Shown: in pieces, positions 1 through 6,811 of the stretch
Position numbering within the stretch: position 1 is the first letter of the stretch
Layout: each line of letters starts with the position of its first letter
NCBI RefSeq assembly: GCF_002300165.1
Contig: NZ_MLCE01000010.1
Coordinates: forward strand, 124,001 to 188,000
DNA length: 64,000 bases
Source of the DNA: Streptomyces sp. Tue6028
GTDB lineage: Bacteria > Actinomycetota > Actinomycetes > Streptomycetales > Streptomycetaceae
Direction: 5' to 3'
The notes under the pieces: generated by a model
Database searches by the model: none
What the model was told of the DNA's origin: nothing
What the model saw: the letters and a program-made list of their open reading frames with translations, nothing else
Made by a program: the position numbers and the translations under genes

Positions 1-181
1 TACGCGCCGCGGTCCGCCCGCGCGCCCTGCGCGCCCCGCCGCCCCCGTTCGCCCGTGGGCCGTGCGTGCCCTGCCGCCCCAATTCGCCCGTGGGCCCTGC
101 GCGCCCGCCGCCCCGGTCCGTGCGGTGGGCGGCGCTCCTCAGGTGCCGGACGGGCCGGGGAGCGGCACGTGCCGCGCCCGG

Positions 182-289
182 GGACGAGACGTCCGACGCC
201 GCGCCCAGGGACGAGACGTCCGGCGCCGTGCCCGGGGACGAGACGTCCGGCGCCGTGCCCGGGGACGAGACGTCCGTGCCCGCCCTCGA
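182..289. repeat. 27-bp tandem repeat array
   Basis: Three near-identical 27-bp units start at 182, 209 and 236, each opening with GGACGAGACGTCC; a fourth, incomplete unit starts at 263. The second and third units are identical. The array lies just beyond the 3' end of pepN and runs into its terminator hairpin. The unit length would keep an open frame, but the reading frames crossing it look like composition-driven shadows. Function unknown; it may be a non-coding minisatellite of the kind found between Streptomyces genes. Confidence 0.85.
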
Positions 290-300
290 AGGGCGGGCAC
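276..300 (-). terminator. Probable intrinsic terminator of pepN
   Basis: Perfect inverted repeat: GTGCCCGCCCT at 276-286 pairs with AGGGCGGGCAC at 290-300 around a 3-base CGA loop. It lies 13 bases beyond the pepN stop codon. There is no clear U-tract, which is usual for high-GC actinobacteria. Confidence 0.7.
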
Positions 301-313
301 GGATCTCCCGGGA

Positions 314-2803
314 TCAGGCCTCGCGGACCCGCAGCGCCCGTGCGAGATCGTCGAGTTGGTCGGCGAGCTTGCGCCGCAGCGCCGGAATGGGTTCGGCGTC
401 CCGCAGACATGCCTCGCCCAGCGCCAGCGTCCGGTCGGAGATCGCGTGCACGGGGAACGCCCAGCGTCCCGCCGCCTCGGCGATCGCGGGACCGCGACGG
501 GTGGCGACGGCCACCGCGTCGGTCCAGTACCGCTCGACGTACTCCCGTACGAGCTCGGCCTGTTCGGGCTGCCAGAAGCCCTGGGCGGTGGCGGTGAACA
601 GGTAGTTGGAGAGGTCGTCGGTGGTGAACATCTCCTCCCACGCCCTGCGCTTGGCCTCCGGGTCGGGCAGCGCGGCCCGGCAGCGGGCGGCGCCCTCCTG
701 ACCGGTGGCGCTCGGGTCCTGGACGAGTTCGGCGTCGATGACGGCGTCGTCGACGGCGCCGAGCACGGCGAGCCGGCCGAGGATGCGCCAGCGCAGCTCC
801 GGGTCGAGTTCCGGGCCGCCGGGCACGGTGCCCTCGGAGAACCAGGCACTGATGGTGTCGGGGTGGGCCGCAACGTCGATGAGGTGGCGTACGGCGGTCA
901 GGCGCAGCCCCGGGTGGGACCCGTCCTCGGTCCGGCGGATCAGGTCGCGGCACAGGTCGGTGAGGGTGGCGAGCGCGGCGGGCCGCTCCTCGGCGGACAC
1001 GAACCGGTCGGCGACGTGGGCGCTCGCGAACGACAGGACGCCCTGGACGAGGGCGAGGTCCGTCTCGTGCGGGAGGTGGGCGCGGGCGGCCTCGACGTAG
1101 GCCATGGCGGGCAGTTCGCCGTCGCGCACGGCGTCCCGCAGGGCGTTCCACACGACCGCGCGGGTGAGCGGGTCGGGCAGGCCCGACAGGGAGCCGCGCA
1201 CGGCCCGGAACGACTCGGCGTCGAAGCGGACCTTGGCGTACGAGAGGTCCCCGTCGTTCAGGAGGAGCAGGGCCGGCCGCTTGCCGATGGCCACCGACTC
1301 GGTCTGCGGCACGTCCAGTTCGAGGCGCTCGCGGAGGGTGAGGCGGCCCCCGTCGGACAGGTCCGGGTCGTAGAGGCCGACGGCGATGCGGTGCGGGCGG
1401 CTGCCCCGGTGCTCGACGGTGAGGGTGTGGCCGCCGTCGGCCGCCGCGGTGATCGTGGGGACGAGGGTGTCCACGCCGGTGGTGCGCAGCCAGGAGTCGG
1501 CCCAGGCGTGCACGTCGCGCTCGGTGGCGGAGGCGAGGTTGTCGATGAAGTCGGCGAGGGTGGCGTTGCCGAACTTGTGGCGGGCGAAGTGGGTGTTGAT
1601 GCCGGCGAGGAAGTCCTTCTCGCCGAGCCAGGCCACCAGTTGGCGCAGGGCGGAGGCGCCCTTGGCGTAGGAGATGCCGTCGAAGTTGAGCATGGCGGAC
1701 GCGGTGTCGGGGACGGCGTCCGGGTCCGGGGCGACGGGGTGGGTGGAGGGGCGCTGGTCCGCGTCGTAGCCCCAGGACTTGCGGGCGACGCCGAAGTCGG
1801 TCCAGGTGTCGGTGAAGCGGGTGGCCTCGGTGAGGGTCTGGTAACCCATGTACTCGGCGAAGGACTCGTTCAGCCAGATGTCGTCCCACCAGCGCAGGGT
1901 GACGAGGTCGCCGAACCACATGTGGGCCATCTCGTGGGCGATGACCATGGCGCGGGTCTGCCGCTCGGTGTCGGTGACGGCGGAGCGGTAGATGAACTCG
2001 TCGCGGAAGGTGACGAGCCCGGGGTTCTCCATGGCGCCGGCGTTGAACTCGGGGACGAACGCCTGGTCGTAGGAGTCGAAGGGGTAGGGCTCGTCGAACT
2101 TCTCGTGGTAGCGGTCGAAGCAGGCGCGGGTGATGTCGAGGATCTCGTCGGCGTCGGCGTCCATGTAGGGGGCCAGGGAGCGCCGGCAGTGGATGCCGAA
2201 GGGCAGGCCGCGGTGTTCGGTGCGGACGGAGTGCCAGGGACCCGCGGCGACGGCGACGAGGTAGGTGGAGACCAGCGGCGTGGGGGCTGCCGTCCAGCGG
2301 CCGTTGCCGAGGTGCTCGGTGACGCCGTTGGCGAGGACGGTCCAGCCCTCGGGGGCGGTGACGGACAGCTCGAAGACGGCCTTCAGGTCGGGCTGGTCGA
2401 AGGCGGCGAAGACGCGCTGGACGTCCTCCATGAACAGCTGGGTGTAGAGGTAGGTCTCGCCGTCGGTGGGATCGGTGAAGCGGTGCATGCCCTCGCCGGT
2501 GCGGGAGTAGCGCATGACGGCGTCGACGCGCAGCTCGTGCTCGCCCGCGGTCAGGCCTTTGAGGGGCAGCCGGTTCTCGGCCAGGGTCTCCGGGTCGAGG
2601 GACCGCCCGTCGAGGGTGACGGAGCGCAGCTCGGCGGGCTTCAGCTCGACGAAGGTGTCCGCGTCGGCGCGGGCGGTGAACCGGATGACGGTCCGGGAGT
2701 CGAAGGTCTCGTCCCCGCGGGTCAGGTCGAGTTCGATCCCGTAGTGGTGGACGTCGAGGAGCTTGGCACGGGTCTGCGCTTCGTCGCGCGTCAGTACGGA
2801 CAT
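314..2803 (-). CDS. pepN: Aminopeptidase N (M1 family zinc metallopeptidase)
   Basis: Cytoplasmic M1 aminopeptidase of 829 residues that removes N-terminal amino acids from peptides. Visible family signatures are the substrate-binding GAMEN motif near residues 256-260, the zinc site HEMAH at 290-294 and the third zinc ligand in LNESFAEY (Glu 313). The C-terminal half is the alpha-helical ERAP1-like domain. The frame is open further upstream, but the ATG at 2803 gives the standard M1 start (MSVLTRDEAQ) and full family length. No signal peptide is seen. It is monocistronic, with a hairpin just downstream. Confidence 0.95.
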   Translation of the reverse strand: MSVLTRDEAQTRAKLLDVHHYGIELDLTRGDETFDSRTVIRFTARADADTFVELKPAELRSVTLDGRSLDPETLAENRLPLKGLTAGEHELRVDAVMRYSRTGEGMHRFTDPTDGETYLYTQLFMEDVQRVFAAFDQPDLKAVFELSVTAPEGWTVLANGVTEHLGNGRWTAAPTPLVSTYLVAVAAGPWHSVRTEHRGLPFGIHCRRSLAPYMDADADEILDITRACFDRYHEKFDEPYPFDSYDQAFVPEFNAGAMENPGLVTFRDEFIYRSAVTDTERQTRAMVIAHEMAHMWFGDLVTLRWWDDIWLNESFAEYMGYQTLTEATRFTDTWTDFGVARKSWGYDADQRPSTHPVAPDPDAVPDTASAMLNFDGISYAKGASALRQLVAWLGEKDFLAGINTHFARHKFGNATLADFIDNLASATERDVHAWADSWLRTTGVDTLVPTITAAADGGHTLTVEHRGSRPHRIAVGLYDPDLSDGGRLTLRERLELDVPQTESVAIGKRPALLLLNDGDLSYAKVRFDAESFRAVRGSLSGLPDPLTRAVVWNALRDAVRDGELPAMAYVEAARAHLPHETDLALVQGVLSFASAHVADRFVSAEERPAALATLTDLCRDLIRRTEDGSHPGLRLTAVRHLIDVAAHPDTISAWFSEGTVPGGPELDPELRWRILGRLAVLGAVDDAVIDAELVQDPSATGQEGAARCRAALPDPEAKRRAWEEMFTTDDLSNYLFTATAQGFWQPEQAELVREYVERYWTDAVAVATRRGPAIAEAAGRWAFPVHAISDRTLALGEACLRDAEPIPALRRKLADQLDDLARALRVREA

Positions 2804-2920
2804 GAGGACATGCTGCCTGATGGCTCCGACAGGGCACAGAGGTGGTCCGGTACGCGGCATATGCACCGCACCACTCGCCTCCCGCTCCACCCCGCGGTCC
2901 TCCTCCCGCGGAGCGGGCCC

Positions 2921-3460
2921 CTAAGGGGTGCGGCCCTGCTCCAGTGTGCCGTTGCGTGGCTCGCGCTGGACGGGGAAGCGGGTGTCCGGGCGGTGCAGGA
3001 CCGGGCCGGCGGCGCGCGGGGTGGCGTCCTTGGACTGTGCGCGCAGTTCGCGCAGCTCCTCCTCCAGCGCCCGGTGGCGCCGGTGGCTGTCGAACAGGTA
3101 GCGGACCTTGGTGCGCAGTGCCCAGGGGTCGATGGGTTTCATGAGGAGGTCGGCGACGCCGAGGCCGAAGGCGGTGGAGGTGAGTTCGGCGTCGGGGCCG
3201 AAGCCGGTGAGCAGGATGATCGGGATGTGCTGGGTCTGCTCCACCCGGCGCATGTAGCGCACCACGTCGAGGCCGCTGACGCCGGGCATGCGCACGTCGA
3301 GGAGGAGCAGCCCCACCTGGCCGCGCAGGACCTCCTTGAGCGCCTCGTCGCCGCTGGTGGCCCGCGCCACCTGGTATCCCAGCGGTGCCAGGGCGCTCTC
3401 CAGGGCGTACAGCGTGTCTTTGTGGTCGTCGACGATGAGGATCTTGGCATCCGACGGCAT
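2921..3460 (-). CDS. Orphan response regulator (receiver domain protein)
   Basis: A 179-residue protein with an N-terminal CheY-like receiver domain (about residues 1-125). The acidic pocket DDH, the phospho-acceptor Asp in LLLLDVRMPG, the Thr of ILLTGF and the Lys of LMKPIDP are all present, so it should be phosphorylatable. After the receiver comes a short helical, charged segment (RHRALEEELRELRAQ) that could form a coiled coil, then a disordered tail. There is no DNA-binding domain and no histidine kinase nearby. The ATG at 3460 was chosen because the upstream extension is low-complexity. Confidence 0.85.
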   Translation of the reverse strand: MPSDAKILIVDDHKDTLYALESALAPLGYQVARATSGDEALKEVLRGQVGLLLLDVRMPGVSGLDVVRYMRRVEQTQHIPIILLTGFGPDAELTSTAFGLGVADLLMKPIDPWALRTKVRYLFDSHRRHRALEEELRELRAQSKDATPRAAGPVLHRPDTRFPVQREPRNGTLEQGRTP

Positions 3461-3653
3461 GGCCCGACGTCCCCTCGGTTGGGCGTACAGCTTATGCCCG
3501 TACGGACTCACGGACTGCGCCCGTGGCCTGACAGCGCGTGCCCGGCAGGGCGTGCTGGGCGTGTGTTCGGCGCGTGCTCTTGTTCCCGGCATGTGCCCGG
3601 CGTGTACCCGGCACGGAGTGTTCAGGCAGGATGCACGCTCGCACCGCCCGGTG

Positions 3654-3998
3654 TCACTCCCCCGCGTCCGCCGCGGCGCCTCCCGCGTCGTCCGCGATGC
3701 GCTCGTGGTGCCGGATGACCTCGGCAATGATGAAATTCAGCAACTTTTCGGCGAAGGCCGGATCCAGCTTGGCGCTTTCGGCCAGCCTGCGCAGCCGCTC
3801 GATCTGCTGGGCCTCGCGGGACGGGTCCGCGGGCGGCAGCTGGTGGGCGGCCTTGAGGTGTCCGACCTGCTGGGTGCACTTGAAACGCTCGGCGAGCATG
3901 TGCACGACGGCGGCGTCGATGTTGTCGATGCTGTCGCGCAGCCGGGCGAGTTCGGCGCTGACGGCGGGGTCGACTTCCTGGGGCTTGCTCGTGGTCAT
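3654..3998 (-). CDS. Chorismate mutase (AroQ class)
   Basis: A small all-helical protein of 114 residues with the AroQ fold. It should convert chorismate to prephenate at the phenylalanine/tyrosine branch. The helix-1 pattern LRDSIDNIDAAVVHMLAERF, the Lys in QVGHLKA and the later REAQQIERL segment match the active-site layout of the family. There is no signal peptide, so it is the cytoplasmic form. It is 11 bases upstream of the AraC-family gene's stop in sequence order, that is, immediately downstream of it in transcription, so the two may be co-transcribed. The trp genes that draw on the same precursor are 50 kb away. Confidence 0.88.
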   Translation of the reverse strand: MTTSKPQEVDPAVSAELARLRDSIDNIDAAVVHMLAERFKCTQQVGHLKAAHQLPPADPSREAQQIERLRRLAESAKLDPAFAEKLLNFIIAEVIRHHERIADDAGGAAADAGE

Positions 3999-4009
3999 GA
4001 GGTCCCACC

Positions 4010-4894
4010 CTACGTGGCCTGCGGCCGCTCGATCATGGGCGGATCGTCGGGGTCGGGGATCCGGTCGCTCCAGCCACCGGGGACGGTTCGTCCCTGCTGG
4101 GCACGGAAGCGGACCGGAGCCATGCCGACGCGCCGGGTGAACAGCCGGGAGAAGTAGGCGGGGTCGTCGTAGCCGACGCGGCGGGCGACGGCGGCGACCG
4201 GGAGTTCGGTGGCGGCGAGGAGCTCCTTGGCGCGTCCCAGGCGGATGCCGAGGAGGTAGTCCTTGGGGCTGCATCCGGCGCCGCGGCGCACGGCGCTGCG
4301 CAGTTCGGCGGGGGTCATGCCGTGCCGGGCGGCGTGGTCGGCGACGGACATCGCCTTGAACGCGTCGCGGGCGAGGGCCTGGAGGACCTCGTCGCCGTCG
4401 GGGGCGAGGTCGGCGCGGGCGCGGCGCAGGGCGACGAGGAGCTCGTGGACGGCCGCGCCCGTCTCCACCTCCAGGAGGGGGTTGCCGCGGCGGGCGGCAC
4501 GCGCGATGCGGCCCACGACGGCACGGGCGGCGGCCGCGTCGGAGAGGGGCACGACGGGCCGGCCGGGTTCGATGTAGCCGAGTTCGGTGTACGTCGCTGC
4601 CGCGGGTCCCGTGAAGTCGACGAAGCATTCGTCCCAGCTCGGGTCGGGCCCGTAGTGGTGCGGCACTCCGGGGGTGAGCCAGATCAGGGCGGGCGCGGTG
4701 ACGGTATGGCGGTGTCCGTCGGGGGTGCGGTACCAGCCGCTGCCGGCGCCGATCACGACGGCCACGTGATGATCGAGGGTGCGGGGGCCGACGGCCGGCA
4801 GCTCGCCGTACTGGAGGCCGACGCCGAGGCAGGCGAGGCCCAGCCGGTGGTGGACGGGTCCGGGGGTGAAATAGCGCATCCAGGTGTGGTACAT
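4010..4894 (-). CDS. AraC-family transcriptional regulator, likely for the adjacent glycosidases
   Basis: A protein of 294 residues with an N-terminal cupin-like sensing domain (about 10-160) and a C-terminal double helix-turn-helix (about 190-285) containing the AraC signature ELPVAAVARRVGYDDPAYFSRLFTRRVGMAP. It is transcribed divergently from the GH35 beta-galactosidase gene across a 96-bp gap, the usual layout for a sugar-responsive local regulator. The gap carries direct GTCCAA/GTCCAT half-sites 21 bp apart, matching AraC-type operators. The start is ATG 4894; an in-frame ATG at 4879 is possible. Sensing of a galactose- or GalNAc-containing sugar is inferred from context only. Confidence 0.88.
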   Translation of the reverse strand: MYHTWMRYFTPGPVHHRLGLACLGVGLQYGELPAVGPRTLDHHVAVVIGAGSGWYRTPDGHRHTVTAPALIWLTPGVPHHYGPDPSWDECFVDFTGPAAATYTELGYIEPGRPVVPLSDAAAARAVVGRIARAARRGNPLLEVETGAAVHELLVALRRARADLAPDGDEVLQALARDAFKAMSVADHAARHGMTPAELRSAVRRGAGCSPKDYLLGIRLGRAKELLAATELPVAAVARRVGYDDPAYFSRLFTRRVGMAPVRFRAQQGRTVPGGWSDRIPDPDDPPMIERPQAT

Positions 4895-4928
4895 CCGCTT
4901 TCCTCCCGCCCGTCCGGCCGCCTCTTGC

Positions 4929-4957
4929 GTCCAATCAGCGACGATCTTTGTCCATGG
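4929..4957. promoter_or_regulatory. Putative AraC-type operator between regulator and GH35 gene
   Basis: Direct half-sites GTCCAA (4929-4934) and GTCCAT (4950-4955) are spaced 21 bp, two helical turns. The downstream part, CTTTGTCCATGG at 4946-4957, recurs exactly on the minus strand upstream of the GH101 gene (9854-9865), again with a GTCCAA half-site at nearly the same spacing. Binding by the neighbouring AraC regulator is an inference. Confidence 0.5.
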
Positions 4958-4990
4958 ACGCCACCGCCGCCAGGGCTGATCGTGGTGGCC

Positions 4991-6811
4991 ATGAGCGAGT
5001 TCACGGTGGGGGACACGGATTTCCTGCTGGACGGCCGCCCGGTGCGGCTGCTGTCCGGCGCACTGCACTACTTCCGGGTGCACGAGGAGCAGTGGGCGCA
5101 TCGCCTGGGGATGCTGCGGGCGATGGGGCTGAACTGTGTGGAGACGTACGTGCCGTGGAATCTCCACCAGCCGCGCCCCGGCGGCTACCGGGACGTGGAG
5201 CAGCTGGGCCGTTTCCTGGACGCGGCCGCCGAGGCCGGGCTGTGGGCGATCGTGCGGCCCGGGCCGTACATCTGCGCGGAGTGGGACAACGGCGGGCTGC
5301 CGCACTGGCTGACGGGCAGGCTCCGCACCCGCGACGAGGAGTACCTGGAGCACGTCGAGCGCTGGTTCCGGCGGCTGCTGCCCCAGGTCGTGTCCCGGCA
5401 GATCGACCGCGGCGGCCCGGTGCTGATGGTGCAGGTCGAGAACGAGTACGGCAGCTACGGCTCCGACCAGGTGTACCTGCGCCGGCTCGCGGATCTGCTG
5501 CACACCTTGGGCGTGAGCGTTCCGCTGTTCACCTCGGACGGCCCCGAGGACCACATGCTCACCGGCGGCTCGGTCCCCGGCGTCCTGGCCACCGCGAACT
5601 TCGGCTCGCACGCCCGGGAGGCCTTCACGACGCTGCGCCGGCACCGGCCGACGGGTCCACTGATGTGCATGGAGTTCTGGTGCGGCTGGTTCGACCACTG
5701 GGGCGCCGAGCACGTGGTGCGCGATCCCGGCGACGCGGCGGACACCCTGCGGGAGATCCTGGAGTGCGGTGCCTCGGTCAACCTCTACATGGCGCACGGC
5801 GGCACCAGCTTCGCGGGCTGGGCGGGCGCCAACCGGGGCGGTGGCGCGCTGCACGACGGGCCGCTGGAGCCGGACGTCAGCTCGTACGACTACGACGCAC
5901 CGGTCGACGAACTGGGCCGCCCCACGGAGAAGTTCTGGCGGTTCCGGGAGATTCTCGCCGCCTACGCGGACGGGCCGCTGCCGGACGTGCCGCCCGCCCC
6001 CGGGCCGCTCGGTGCCGCCACACCGGTCGTCCTCGGGGAGTGGGCCTCCCGGGACACGCTGCTGGAGACGCTCGGCGGCGCGGGGGGCGAGTATGCGGTG
6101 CCGCCCACGTTCGAGGACCTGGACGTCGGCCAGGGGCTGGTCAAGTACGAGGTGAGCGTGCCCGGCCCCCGGCAGCCGTACCCGCTGACCGTGCGCGGGC
6201 TGCGCGACCTGGCGGTGGTGTCCGTCGACGGGGTGGCGGCCGGGGTGCTCGGCGAGGACTCCGCACAGCTGAAGGAGCCGGTCGCGGGGCCCGCCCGCGT
6301 GGAGCTGTGGGTGGAGTCCCTGGGGCGGGTCAACTACGGGCCGCGCACGGGTGAGCCGAAGGGCATCACCGGGGGCGTGCTGCACGAGCGGCAGTATCTG
6401 CACGGGGTGCGGGCGCGGGGGCTGCGGCTGGACGCGCTGGACGACGTGGCGGGGGTGCCGTTCGGCCCGCTTCCCGCGGGCGGCGCCCCCGGCCTGTACC
6501 GCGGCACCTTCGAGGTGCGCGGTGCCGGGGACGCCTTCCTCGAACTCCCGGGCTGGACGCGGGGGTTCGTGTGGGTCAACGGTTTCTGTCTGGGGCGCTA
6601 CTGGTCCGTCGGCCCGCAGCACGCGCTGTACGTGCCCGGTCCCGTGCTGCGGGAGGGGGTGAACGAGGTGCGGGTGCTGGAGCTGGAGGCGGCCGCTCAG
6701 CCGGCCTCGCTCACCTCGAACGAGTCGAGCACGAACTCGGCCGTGCCGTCGTCCCCGGTCTTGCGCAGCCCCACCCAGGCCTCGCCGTCGGTGGGCGCCG
6801 TGAACTCGTAG
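4991..6811 (+). CDS. GH35 beta-galactosidase
   Basis: A 606-residue glycoside hydrolase family 35 enzyme releasing terminal beta-linked galactose. The N-terminal TIM barrel (about 1-330) contains YFRVHEEQWAHRL and GPYICAEWDNGGLPHWL. The acid/base Glu is in VENEYG (Glu 152) and the nucleophile in MCMEFWCGWF (Glu 228). C-terminal beta domains end with the GH35-typical GLYRGTF and WVNGFCLGRYW. No signal peptide is visible, so it is probably cytoplasmic and acts on imported oligosaccharides. The last 38 or so residues run antisense into the GH101 gene and do not look like a conserved ending. The start is ATG 4991; no strong ribosome site is visible. Confidence 0.92.
   Translation: MSEFTVGDTDFLLDGRPVRLLSGALHYFRVHEEQWAHRLGMLRAMGLNCVETYVPWNLHQPRPGGYRDVEQLGRFLDAAAEAGLWAIVRPGPYICAEWDNGGLPHWLTGRLRTRDEEYLEHVERWFRRLLPQVVSRQIDRGGPVLMVQVENEYGSYGSDQVYLRRLADLLHTLGVSVPLFTSDGPEDHMLTGGSVPGVLATANFGSHAREAFTTLRRHRPTGPLMCMEFWCGWFDHWGAEHVVRDPGDAADTLREILECGASVNLYMAHGGTSFAGWAGANRGGGALHDGPLEPDVSSYDYDAPVDELGRPTEKFWRFREILAAYADGPLPDVPPAPGPLGAATPVVLGEWASRDTLLETLGGAGGEYAVPPTFEDLDVGQGLVKYEVSVPGPRQPYPLTVRGLRDLAVVSVDGVAAGVLGEDSAQLKEPVAGPARVELWVESLGRVNYGPRTGEPKGITGGVLHERQYLHGVRARGLRLDALDDVAGVPFGPLPAGGAPGLYRGTFEVRGAGDAFLELPGWTRGFVWVNGFCLGRYWSVGPQHALYVPGPVLREGVNEVRVLELEAAAQPASLTSNESSTNSAVPSSPVLRSPTQASPSVGAVNS

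Noticed and set aside
62-3718. 1218-codon open frame on the plus strand
   Set aside because: It is antisense to pepN and the receiver gene. Its Gly/Val/Glu-rich composition is the mirror of high-GC codon bias and it has no domain motifs.
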